Shown here piece by piece: positions 1 to 7,030 of a stretch of DNA of 15,984 nucleotides. The DNA is taken from positions 1 through 15,984 of the forward strand of contig JAEZJB010000001.1 in assembly GCA_023415845.1 (NCBI GenBank), written 5' to 3'. A program made the position numbers and the translations under genes. Each line of letters opens with the position of its first letter. Position 1 is the first letter of the stretch. Under the pieces are notes generated by a model, which worked only from the letters and a program-made list of their open reading frames with translations, did no database searches and had not been told where the DNA came from. Source of the DNA: Chloroflexota bacterium. Its GTDB lineage: Bacteria > Chloroflexota > Chloroflexia > Thermomicrobiales > UBA6265.

Positions 1-772
1 AGAACGGCTTGTCGTGCACCACCTGGCGATTGCGGTTCAGGTGACGGACGTAGGAGACGATTCCGCCTTCGAAGTAGAACGTCATCTCCTGATCGATGCG
101 CTCATCGATGATGGTCAGCGTGAGACCACGAGTGAGGTAGGCCCACTCGCGGAACCACTGGACGATGAACTCGTAGTTGTAGTTGTGGCCATCCTTGAAG
201 ATGGAGGTGTCAGCCTTGAAGCGGCTCGTGGTGCCATGGGCATCCTTGTCCGCTTGGCCGACGACTTTCACCGCACCGAGGGGCTTGCCCTTCGAATACT
301 CCTGGCGGTAGACCTTGGTGCTGCCGGCACGCGTGACTTCAACGGACATCCAGTCAGACAAGGCATTGACGACAGAGGCGCCCACGCCGTGGAGGCCGCC
401 GGAAACCTTGTATCCGCCGCCACCGAACTTTCCGCCGGCATGGAGAGTTGTCATGATGACTTCGAGGGCCGAGACGCCAAGTTTCGGATGCTTGTCGACG
501 GGGATGCCGCGGCCATTGTCCTGGACGGTGACGATGTCGTCCTTGCCGATGGTGCAGATGATGTGATCGCAGACACCGGCAAGCGCCTCGTCAACGGAGT
601 TGTCGACGAGCTCGCGGATGAGGTGGTGCAGGCCGCGCGCGTCCGTGCTGCCAATGTACATGCCCGGTCGCTTGCGGACGGCTTCCAAGCCCTCGAGGAC
701 CTGGATCTGGTCAGCGCCGTATGATGCGGGCGTTTCGGCCGGGGTTTTCTTGCTGGGGCTAACGACTGCCAT
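1..772 (-). CDS. gyrB: DNA gyrase subunit B, N-terminal part (runs off the left edge)
   Basis: ATP-hydrolysing subunit of the type II topoisomerase that introduces negative supercoils with GyrA. About 257 codons are visible, starting at the ATG at 772-770. The start is fixed by a strong AAGGAGG on the minus strand (780-786) with 7 bases of spacing. The visible part covers the GHKL ATPase domain: an AVRKRPGMYIGS stretch near residues 31-42, the N-box ELVDNSVDEALAG, the DNGRGIP box, and the ATP-lid glycine run ending in SGGLHGVGASVVNALS. The start of the transducer domain follows. These match GyrB along the whole visible length. ParE is the alternative, but the close match to the GyrB N-terminus and the lack of a parC neighbour favour GyrB. 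It is the last visible gene of the minus-strand run and sits only 30 bases after the preceding membrane-protein gene, so it may be cotranscribed. The C-terminal TOPRIM region lies outside the window. Confidence 0.95.
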   Translation of the reverse strand, partial: MAVVSPSKKTPAETPASYGADQIQVLEGLEAVRKRPGMYIGSTDARGLHHLIRELVDNSVDEALAGVCDHIICTIGKDDIVTVQDNGRGIPVDKHPKLGVSALEVIMTTLHAGGKFGGGGYKVSGGLHGVGASVVNALSDWMSVEVTRAGSTKVYRQEYSKGKPLGAVKVVGQADKDAHGTTSRFKADTSIFKDGHNYNYEFIVQWFREWAYLTRGLTLTIIDERIDQEMTFYFEGGIVSYVRHLNRNRQVVHDKPF

Positions 773-802
773 CAGGTTGCCTCCTTGTGGCGGGAATGGC
801 GG

Positions 803-1876
803 CTAGAAGCGCCGCAGGGGGTCGAATGATCGGGATGGGAGGACAGGACGCGGAAGTCGGGCCCGGTCGTAGAAGAACATCATGCTTGCGATCGAGAGTC
901 CGGTGCCCAGAAGCGCATTGACCAGGAACGCAACGATGATGCCCGGAGGATTGGAGATCAGCAGATCCCAGACCTGGATGAGGCCGCTTGCGATGAGAAT
1001 CGAGGCGGCGGCGAAACGCCAGGCGTCGGTGAAATTGATCCGTGCAACGGAAAAGCTCATCTTTGCCGCACGGACAGGACCGACTCGGTAGATGAAGATG
1101 GCGTCGAGAAGAAAGTAGAGATAGAGCGCACCGACGCTTCCAAAGACGAAGAGCGCCAGGGACAGAAGCGCGGCGAGATTGATGCCGAAGAGTGCCACGA
1201 TGATGGCAAGGATGAAGAACGGCACCAACAGGATCGCGCCGGCCGCAAGTACGATGCCTACCAGGGCGAGAATGCGCAGCCAGCCGACGAGAAGATCGCG
1301 GAGGAACTGACCCGACGCGAAAGCCTCTCCACGGACCGCGAGAGCGATTGGCGTTTTGAAGGCAGCGAGAATCATCGTGGCTGCGAGAAAGGAGAGCAGA
1401 GACCAACCGATCACGGCGAGCCCATTCGACGGTTCGATAAGGCCTCCCAGTCCGTTCCCCCATGTGCCGTACATGTTGCTGCGATCGACACCTGACGTGG
1501 CCGCAGGGATGAGTGCCCCAATCACGAGGTTAAGAAAGGAGTCGTTCGGTAGCCCCGAGATGACGGAAGGAGTGAGACTGGAAATGACATCATTGACCCT
1601 GATGTTGTCGCCGAGACGCTCCAGCTCCTCTGCGGCAGCGGGACCGTTGGCTCCCCCCTGTTCGATCATCAGACGTTGCATGCCCGTGATCAACGGCGTG
1701 CCCGAAACCTGCGTTCCGAGCCAGGCCCAGAGGTCGGCGGCGAGAGGTATCAGCATCAACCAGGGACGGGCCAACACCATCGAAATCCCCGAAGCGATCG
1801 TTTCAAGTACGCCAGAGACTTCGATGGTATTGGCATTTCCCGCTGAGGCAGGGGAGCGAGGTTTGATGTTGCTCAC
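803..1876 (-). CDS. Polytopic membrane protein of unknown function
   Basis: 357-residue integral membrane protein that I cannot place in a family with confidence. Hydrophobic stretches lie near residues 33-55, 152-180, 198-230, 232-262, 286-306 and 311-336, so about six or seven membrane passes. A polar, probably extracytoplasmic or loop segment at about 60-150 separates the first from the rest, and the tail is basic (ends SFDPLRRF). The start is GTG at 1876-1874. It overlaps the TGA stop of the upstream zincin gene as GTGA, a 4-base overlap typical of translational coupling. gyrB starts 30 bases after its stop. The overall look (a Pro-containing first helix 'RPWLMLIPL', then a bundle of Ala/Leu-rich helices) resembles membrane domains of uncharacterised 6-TM families, but no catalytic motif is visible. 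A role alongside the zincin-like protein is inferred from the coupling only. Confidence 0.8.
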   Translation of the reverse strand: MSNIKPRSPASAGNANTIEVSGVLETIASGISMVLARPWLMLIPLAADLWAWLGTQVSGTPLITGMQRLMIEQGGANGPAAAEELERLGDNIRVNDVISSLTPSVISGLPNDSFLNLVIGALIPAATSGVDRSNMYGTWGNGLGGLIEPSNGLAVIGWSLLSFLAATMILAAFKTPIALAVRGEAFASGQFLRDLLVGWLRILALVGIVLAAGAILLVPFFILAIIVALFGINLAALLSLALFVFGSVGALYLYFLLDAIFIYRVGPVRAAKMSFSVARINFTDAWRFAAASILIASGLIQVWDLLISNPPGIIVAFLVNALLGTGLSIASMMFFYDRARLPRPVLPSRSFDPLRRF

Positions 1877-2334
1877 GAAAGTCCTAGCATATCCAGGCCG
1901 TTTTCATCGAAGCCGAGGTGATGGCCCAGTTCGTGGAGCACCGTGACCCGAATCTGCTCGTCGAACTCACGGCGGGAGCCATAGGTTCGCTCGAGTGGAC
2001 CCGCGAAAATGATGATGCGATCGGGAGTCACCAGAGAGTAGGACGAACCACGCTCCGTGAGCGGTATTCCCTGATACAGACCGAAGAGTTCATCGCCCGG
2101 TTCGAGACCAGCATCGTCCAGATGGACGCTACTCGGCTCATCCTCCACAACAATGGCAACTTCGGTGAGGAGATGACGAACTTCGGTCGGCAGGTCATCG
2201 ACCACTCGCGCAACAGCCTGATGAAGACGGTGGTGACGCGCCTTCCTGGCAAGGCTACGAGGGGTTCTGACCATGCTGAATTTTACCAGATTTTGGCCTT
2301 TTTCTCCACGATACGAGCCTTGATACCTGCCCAT
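1873..2334 (-). CDS. Small zincin-like metallopeptidase-family protein (HExxH)
   Basis: 153-residue protein with the zinc-binding HELGHHLGFDE sequence at about residues 134-144 close to the C-terminus. This is the hallmark of the small 'possible zinc metallopeptidase' family (zincin_1/DUF1025). The conserved acidic middle part, with LFGLYQGIPLTER and the RIIIFAGPLER strand before the helix, also fits that family. No signal peptide or membrane segment is seen, so it is probably cytoplasmic. Proteolytic activity is assumed from the motif; substrates are unknown for the family. The ATG at 2334 is preferred because AGGAG lies 5 bases upstream. A second ATG at codon 21 lacks a good site. It begins 47 bases after pbpA and overlaps the downstream membrane-protein gene by 4 bases (GTGA), so the two are probably translated together. 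Confidence 0.82.
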   Translation of the reverse strand: MGRYQGSYRGEKGQNLVKFSMVRTPRSLARKARHHRLHQAVARVVDDLPTEVRHLLTEVAIVVEDEPSSVHLDDAGLEPGDELFGLYQGIPLTERGSSYSLVTPDRIIIFAGPLERTYGSRREFDEQIRVTVLHELGHHLGFDENGLDMLGLS

Positions 2335-2381
2335 GTTGACTCCTGCCTGGATGACTTTGGGCAGCGTACGTTCGGTGGAAA

Positions 2382-4028
2382 TCAGGAGTCTGTCTCGATG
2401 GTATAGGCGAGGATGTCGCGGCCGATCGAGACCGCACTGGAGAGACCTCCACTGCCCCCCTCAAGCACGACCGCCGTGGCGTAACGCGGTCGTTCGTCGC
2501 CAATGAACCCGATGAACCAGGAGTGAACGGTTCCATCTCCGATTTCTGCGGTTCCTGTCTTCCCACCAACCGTGTAGCCAGTTACCTGGGCCCCGGTTAC
2601 GGTGCCATAGGTGGCGGCGCCAACCATCATCTCGACAACGTCGTTTGCGGTGTCGGTGGAAATGGGACGGCGCCAGGTCTGTGGCTGAATTGCTTTCGTG
2701 GTTGTTTCACCGCTCACGACGCGTTCGACCAGGTATGGACGCATCGTCTCGCCGTTATTGGCATAGGTTGAGGTGGCCATGCACATCAGGAGCGGAGTGA
2801 CCAGGAGTTCGCCCTGGCCAAAGGCGGTGTCGGCAAGGGCATTGGGATCGTCGAGGAAGTCGCGATTGTGGGCGACCTGACTGACTGATACAGGCAGGTC
2901 GAAGGGGATCGTGGTTTCGAATCCCATGTCCGTCGCTCCGTCCCACAACTGCTCGGCACCGATCTCAAGGCCGATTTGGGCGAAAACGACGTTGAGCGAC
3001 CAGGCGAGCCCCTCGGCGACTGTCCACTCGGTCTGGGAGTCGTCCGGCCGGTTGTTTTCGACCAGGATGCGACCGTCGATATCGATGGAACCATCGTCGA
3101 TGAAAACCTGATCAGGCGTAATGTCGCCGTTCTGGATGCCGATGGCCGCGGTGACAGTCTTGAATGTTGAACCCGGCGTGAAGAGGCCGAGGGTGGCGCG
3201 TGACACAAGGGGGGTGGCTGGGTCTTCGAGGAGTTGAGACCAGTACTCCTGAGCGGATACGCGGCCGCCTTCTCCGGCAGTGAAGAGCCGGTTGGGATCG
3301 AAAATCGGGGTGCTGGCCAGGACGCGCACGGCCCCGGTCTCCACATCCATGACCACGACCGCTCCTGTCCGGCCGCCCAGCAAATCCATGGCGAGGTTCT
3401 GGAGGTCCGCGTCGAGTGTGAGGTAGAGATCGGCGCCGGTTTGCGGCCGATGGAGCAGCGAATTGAGAAAGCGATCGACCGGGTCGTTGCCAGCCTGCCC
3501 GCTCAGTTCATCGTTCCAGGTGAACTCGATGCCACCAGCGCCGTAGAGGAGCGGCGAGTAGTATCCGGCCACCGACGCGGTCGCCAGGTCCGGGTAGTAC
3601 CGCAGATAGCGGTCGCCGTCACGCTCGGTGCCAGCGATGAGCGTGCCATTGCGATCGAAGATTTCTCCGCGATCAACCGAGAGCGTATCTCCGGCCAGCC
3701 TCGCATTGCCGAGATATTCGCCATTCTCCGCGACGCCTGTGCGACGGGAAATGGCATCTGCGTTCGACCCCTGAATGCGGGCGAGTTGAACCCCGAGGAT
3801 GGCGAAGACCGTAGCCAGCGCGACGCTGGTGCGAACGACCGAGCGGTTGAAACGCGGCATCTCGTCGGGCAACGGGATGCGGGTAGCGATCAGCAGGAGG
3901 ATCCAGGCACAGAGGAGGACGAGGAGCCACTGGGTTGAACCCAGCCGATCCTGCATCAGCAGACCGGTGACGATGAGGGCGACGGCCGCGAGACCGGCAA
4001 GGATGCTGGTGAGGCGGGAAAGCGACAT
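2382..4028 (-). CDS. pbpA: Penicillin-binding protein 2 / FtsI-type transpeptidase
   Basis: Class B-type penicillin-binding protein that cross-links peptidoglycan peptides, working with the SEDS polymerase RodA encoded just upstream. Numbering is from a TTG at 4034. The active-site STFK is at residues 289-292, SLN at 346-348 and KTGTAE at 492-497, so all three catalytic boxes are intact. A dimerisation-type region with SVDRGEIFDRNG lies at about 119-130. Unusually, three hydrophobic segments precede it (about 9-27, 35-54, 68-88), where this family usually has one anchor. Start choice: ATG at 4028 lies 2 bases after the rodA stop, and a TTG at 4034 overlaps that stop (TTGA). I prefer the ATG; the difference is two codons. 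There is only a weak GCGAG ribosome site, which suggests coupling to rodA. The pairing with rodA mirrors the actinobacterial rodA-pbpA pair. Confidence 0.92.
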   Translation of the reverse strand: MSLSRLTSILAGLAAVALIVTGLLMQDRLGSTQWLLVLLCAWILLLIATRIPLPDEMPRFNRSVVRTSVALATVFAILGVQLARIQGSNADAISRRTGVAENGEYLGNARLAGDTLSVDRGEIFDRNGTLIAGTERDGDRYLRYYPDLATASVAGYYSPLLYGAGGIEFTWNDELSGQAGNDPVDRFLNSLLHRPQTGADLYLTLDADLQNLAMDLLGGRTGAVVVMDVETGAVRVLASTPIFDPNRLFTAGEGGRVSAQEYWSQLLEDPATPLVSRATLGLFTPGSTFKTVTAAIGIQNGDITPDQVFIDDGSIDIDGRILVENNRPDDSQTEWTVAEGLAWSLNVVFAQIGLEIGAEQLWDGATDMGFETTIPFDLPVSVSQVAHNRDFLDDPNALADTAFGQGELLVTPLLMCMATSTYANNGETMRPYLVERVVSGETTTKAIQPQTWRRPISTDTANDVVEMMVGAATYGTVTGAQVTGYTVGGKTGTAEIGDGTVHSWFIGFIGDERPRYATAVVLEGGSGGLSSAVSIGRDILAYTIETDS

Positions 4029-4030
4029 CG

Positions 4031-5362
4031 TCAAACTCGCTTGGGCAGGCTGGAAACGTGCAGCAACAGCCCTGCGATGGCGAACGAACTGAGGAGCGAA
4101 CTGCCGCCATAGGAGATGAATGGCAGCGTGATGCCGGTGAGAGGGATCACACGGAGGACGCCGCCAACGATGATGATCGTCTGGATACCAAGGAGCGCAC
4201 TCAGGCCCGCGGCCAGCAACTGCGCGAAGCCGTCCTCGACGCGGATGGCGATGAGGAAGCCCCGGACGACGAGCAGCATGAAGAGGGCGAGAACGGCGAG
4301 GGTGCCAAGCAGGCCAAGCTCCTCACCGATGGCAGCGAGCACATAGTCGGTTTCAACGATCGGCACGAGCCACGGTGAGCCCTGGGCGAAACCGGTGCCA
4401 AGAATGCCGCCACTGGCCAGTGCGTAGTCCGACTGGATTGGCTGGTAACCGGCAATGAAAGGGTCCTGCCACGGATCGAGCCAGTTCTGGACGCGCAGCC
4501 CGATGCGATCGACGAAGCGCCAGGCCAGATAGCAGGCGGCTGCAAAGACGCCGCTGCCAGCGATGACGTAGAGGCCCTGGCCGCTGGCCAGGTAGAGCAT
4601 GACCATGAGGATGGCGAAGAACATCAGGGCCGAGCCGAGGTCGTTGTTGACGACCAGCAGGGCGAGCGCCACGAGGAACACACCGCCGGCCGGAACGAGC
4701 CAGGGAATCGGTGGCAATGCAATTCGACCTACCTTCCAGGCCTGGTTGGAGGCGAGGATGGCGCGGCGTTTGTCGAGATAGCTCGCCATGTAGACGACGA
4801 GGAGGATTTTTACGACTTCGCTGGGTTGGATCTGAACGGGGCCGAGCGAGAGCCAGAGATTCGCGCCCGAGCCGGGAGGACCGGTGCCGATCACGACTGT
4901 CAGCACCTGAAGCGCGAACCCCAGCATCAGCCAGATGACCGCGTAGCGATTGAGCCACGAGAGTACCCGAAGCGGTCCGGCGAGGACGACGATGCCCGAC
5001 ATGATGGCCAGTCCGACCATCAGGAAGAGGAACTGCTTCTGGGCCAGGCTGGAGTAGTTCGGGTCGATGCGGGCGAGATCGGGGACCAGCCGCTGGATGG
5101 TGAGCATGCCGATCATGGCCAGGGTGGCGACGATCGGCAAGAGGATCTGGTCGCCACGGAACCCGCGGAGACCGAACACGACATTGATGCCGATGACCGC
5201 CGCACCGAAAACGAGGCTGATCCAGATATCGCTCCACGACCAACTGGCCTGACCGGTTGGAACCAACACGATCATCAACATGCCGATGATCGCCAGCACT
5301 GCTGGCACCAGCAGGAGGCGGAACTCGGTGAGTCTGAAAGTGGGTCGGTAGCCGATGGACAT
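4031..5362 (-). CDS. rodA: Peptidoglycan glycosyltransferase RodA (SEDS family)
   Basis: Membrane glycosyltransferase that polymerises lipid II into glycan strands during cell elongation. 443 residues with many hydrophobic segments. SEDS signatures visible: LGPVQIQPSEVVKI (~173-186), NDLGSALMFF (~240-249), the extracytoplasmic NWLDPWQDP (~293-301, the region of the essential aspartate) followed by GYQPIQSDYALASGGILGTG, then ETDYVLAAIGEELG (~337-350) and the C-terminal GITLPFISYGGSSLL (~410-424). FtsW is the alternative, but pairing with a PBP2-like gene and the absence of division genes favour RodA. The extra N-terminal helices, including a GDQILLPIVATLAMIGML segment at about 70-87, resemble the long actinobacterial RodA rather than the short E. 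coli type. It starts 20 bases after mtnP and is followed directly by pbpA. Confidence 0.93.
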   Translation of the reverse strand: MSIGYRPTFRLTEFRLLLVPAVLAIIGMLMIVLVPTGQASWSWSDIWISLVFGAAVIGINVVFGLRGFRGDQILLPIVATLAMIGMLTIQRLVPDLARIDPNYSSLAQKQFLFLMVGLAIMSGIVVLAGPLRVLSWLNRYAVIWLMLGFALQVLTVVIGTGPPGSGANLWLSLGPVQIQPSEVVKILLVVYMASYLDKRRAILASNQAWKVGRIALPPIPWLVPAGGVFLVALALLVVNNDLGSALMFFAILMVMLYLASGQGLYVIAGSGVFAAACYLAWRFVDRIGLRVQNWLDPWQDPFIAGYQPIQSDYALASGGILGTGFAQGSPWLVPIVETDYVLAAIGEELGLLGTLAVLALFMLLVVRGFLIAIRVEDGFAQLLAAGLSALLGIQTIIIVGGVLRVIPLTGITLPFISYGGSSLLSSFAIAGLLLHVSSLPKRV

Positions 5363-5382
5363 GGAGCGTTGTTTCCCGGAAA

Positions 5383-6234
5383 TCAGTGGATGACGTCGAA
5401 GTGGCCGAGCAGTTCCCTGGCCGCCTCACTCAAGCGCGCCGGATCGGTGATGACCGCGCCATCCAGCGCGTGTGCGCAACCAGCGTTGCAGGCAGGCAGA
5501 CCAGCATGGGCCAACTGGCGGACGACCTCCTGACCTGCTGCCACGTTCGTCGCCAAAACGCGCTGGACCATCTCGACGGTTACGTCTTCTTCCGTTTCGT
5601 GCCAGACATCGTAGTCGGTGACGAAGGCGAGGGTGGCGTAGCAGAGACCAGCTTCCCGGGTCAGGCGAGCCTCGGGCATGGCCGTCATGCCGATGATGGA
5701 GGCTCCCCATGACCGGTAGAGATTGGATTCGGCACGCGTTGAGAACTGCGGACCCTCAATGCAGATGTAGGTGCCCGCATCACCGTGGACTGGTACAGAG
5801 GCGACCACAATCGGCATGATTGCCTGCCGGAGTGAATTGCAATAGGGATCGGCGAGCCCGACATGCGCCACGACCCCAACTTCAAAGAAGGTACGTGGTC
5901 GCTGGAGCGTCCGGTCGATGATCTGGTCGGGAATGACCGCTGAGCCGGGTGGCAACTCCTCGCGAAGGCTGCCGACAGCGCTGACACTCAGGACGTGCGT
6001 AGCGCCGAGGTGGGCGAGGGCGAAGACGTTGGCCCGGTAAGGCACCTCGGTGGGGGTGAAGGTGTGGCCACGTCCGTGGCGGGCAAGGAACAGCAAAGTG
6101 GTTTCACCGAGGCGGCCGCGGACGACTGGCGACGATGGCTTGCCAAATGGCGTATCGATATCGAGTTCCTCGACCTCCTCAAGTCCGGGAAGATCGTAGA
6201 GGCCACTTCCACCAATAATGCCGAGAACTGCCAT
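5383..6234 (-). CDS. mtnP: S-methyl-5'-thioadenosine phosphorylase
   Basis: Cytoplasmic enzyme that cleaves 5'-methylthioadenosine with phosphate to adenine and 5-methylthioribose-1-phosphate, feeding methionine salvage after polyamine synthesis. 283 residues, normal for the family. Visible motifs: GIIGGSGLYDL (5-15), RHGRGH with PTEVPYRAN (52-69), GATHVLSVSAVGSL (77-90), IEGPQFSTRAESNLYRSWG (159-177), MTAMPEA (183-189) and TDYDVW (206-211). The Asp-Tyr-Asp stretch is the adenine-specific signature that separates this enzyme from guanosine/inosine phosphorylases, which carry Asn. The reading frame stays open up to 6522, but the ATG at 6234 has GGAG nine bases upstream and puts the GGSG loop at the usual place, so the longer form is rejected. 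A C-x3-C pair (249/253) sits where some relatives have C-x-C. First gene of the minus-strand run; rodA follows after 20 bases. Confidence 0.93.
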   Translation of the reverse strand: MAVLGIIGGSGLYDLPGLEEVEELDIDTPFGKPSSPVVRGRLGETTLLFLARHGRGHTFTPTEVPYRANVFALAHLGATHVLSVSAVGSLREELPPGSAVIPDQIIDRTLQRPRTFFEVGVVAHVGLADPYCNSLRQAIMPIVVASVPVHGDAGTYICIEGPQFSTRAESNLYRSWGASIIGMTAMPEARLTREAGLCYATLAFVTDYDVWHETEEDVTVEMVQRVLATNVAAGQEVVRQLAHAGLPACNAGCAHALDGAVITDPARLSEAARELLGHFDVIH

Positions 6235-6243
6235 CGTGTGATG

Positions 6244-6247
6244 CTCC
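6244..6247 (-). promoter_or_regulatory. mtnP: Ribosome binding site that fixes the mtnP start
   Basis: GGAG on the minus strand, nine bases before the ATG at 6234. It supports the 283-residue start over upstream in-frame codons. Confidence 0.6.
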
Positions 6248-6349
6248 GTAAGAGAACGACCAACCTGATACCGAATGGATGGTACATGCGTTGCCAAATC
6301 CGTCACAACGTCGACGTAAAGCGCCATGAAATTCCCCGACACCCTGTAT

Positions 6350-6379
6350 TTGTTCCGTAGTTGCCCTGCGTGGTACGAT
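6350..6379 (+). promoter_or_regulatory. Candidate promoter for rpsO-pnp
   Basis: TTGTTC (6350-6355), an 18-base spacer, then TGGTACGAT, which is an extended -10 (TGn) with TACGAT at 6374-6379. The -35 is poor (3 of 6) but the extended -10 is decent. Transcription would start near 6386, leaving a leader of about 85 bases before rpsO. Confidence 0.35.
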
Positions 6380-6472
6380 TGAGAACACGCTACGCGGGGA
6401 TTGCCCGTTCGTGGCATCTCCCGGTCTTCATCTCGATCATTGGCCCTTTTGGCCCGAGGAGGCTCCGCCAGG

Positions 6473-6742
6473 ATGGCGTTGCAACGAGCACAAAAAGACG
6501 AAATCATCGCTTCGACTCGCACCCACGAGTCCGATACGGGATCGCCCGAGGTTCAGATTGCGCTCCTGACCGAGCGGATCAATGGCCTCACCGCCCACCT
6601 GCGGCAGCATCGGCATGATTATCACTCCCGCCGGGGCCTGCTCAAGCTGGTCGGTCGCCGCCGACGCCTGCTGGCGTACCTCAGCGAGAACGACATCGAG
6701 CGCTATCGCGCCACGATCACCCGGCACGGACTGCGACGTTAG
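6473..6742 (+). CDS. rpsO: 30S ribosomal protein S15
   Basis: Primary 16S rRNA-binding protein of the small-subunit platform. 89 residues from the ATG at 6473, exactly the usual length, with the canonical TGSPEVQIALLTERI near the N-terminus (~22-36) and HDYHSRRGLLKLVGRRRRLL (~48-67), the rRNA-binding helix region. A GAGGAGG sits about ten bases before the ATG. An in-frame upstream ATG at 6401 would add 24 residues not found in S15 and is rejected. It is followed by a hairpin and then pnp, the order seen in many bacteria. In E. coli S15 represses its own translation through its leader; the 5' region here is too short for me to see an equivalent pseudoknot. Confidence 0.97.
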   Translation: MALQRAQKDEIIASTRTHESDTGSPEVQIALLTERINGLTAHLRQHRHDYHSRRGLLKLVGRRRRLLAYLSENDIERYRATITRHGLRR

Positions 6743-6801
6743 TCCCTGCTGGATGGATTCGGCCACCTGATGGACGAATCCGGACAATTGCACCAAGTTG
6801 G

Positions 6802-6832
6802 CAACGCCGGGGACACCTGTTCCCCGGCGTTG
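6802..6832 (+). terminator. Hairpin after rpsO (partial terminator or processing site)
   Basis: Perfect 12-bp stem: CAACGCCGGGGA (6802-6813), a 7-base loop, TCCCCGGCGTTG (6821-6832). It lies 60 bases after the rpsO stop. The following bases (TTGCGATTGG) contain no real T-run, so full termination is doubtful. Attenuation between rpsO and pnp, or 3'-end protection of rpsO mRNA, is at least as likely. Confidence 0.65.
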
Positions 6833-6898
6833 TTGCGATTGGTGGCAATGTACACTTTGCAGCGTTCGCTGGCAGACAGTCATGCGTACCTGGTTGGT

Positions 6899-6972
6899 TC
6901 CCGGCAAGGTTGAGGTATTGGAGCGGGGCGAGGCAACGCGTCGTTCCGCTCCAGTTCCTCGATCTTCCGGGG
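6899..6972 (+). promoter_or_regulatory. Long leader hairpin upstream of pnp (possible RNase III/PNPase control site)
   Basis: Read by eye, 6899-6931 pairs with 6941-6972 around a 9-base loop (6932-6940). That makes about 31 pairs, six of them G-T, interrupted only by one bulged C (6905) and one T-T mismatch (6916/6956). It ends 58 bases before the pnp start. In E. coli, RNase III cuts a long stem in the pnp leader and PNPase then destabilises its own mRNA. Position and shape here suggest the same kind of control, but this is inference. Confidence 0.6.
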
Positions 6973-7030
6973 TAATGATGCGGCAGCGGGAATGACCCTC
7001 CTGTCGTGCACAGGCCCATTGGAGGATTCG

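Larger units (their letters stand above)
6235..6472. other. Divergent promoter region between mtnP and rpsO
   Basis: 238 bases with no convincing gene. Possible minus-strand promoter for the mtnP run: TTGTGA, 18 bases, TACCAT, about 30-65 bases upstream of mtnP. Possible plus-strand promoter for rpsO: the extended -10 described separately at 6350-6379. Both are matched by eye only. Confidence 0.4.
6743..7030 (+). other. rpsO-pnp spacer
   Basis: 288 bases without a supported gene. It holds the 6802-6832 hairpin, then a possible weak -10 (TACACT, 6851-6856, with no good -35), then the long 6899-6972 stem, and finally the pnp ribosome site GGAGG at 7021-7025. Small open frames through the stem have no ribosome site. 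Confidence 0.5.

Noticed and set aside
6235..6522. N-terminal extension of mtnP up to 6522
   Set aside because: The extra residues have no match to the enzyme family and would overlap rpsO. GGAG and the normal enzyme length support the ATG at 6234.
6882..6995. Possible 37-codon leader peptide overlapping the pnp leader stem
   Set aside because: No ribosome site upstream, and the sequence is constrained by the hairpin. It is more simply explained as RNA structure.
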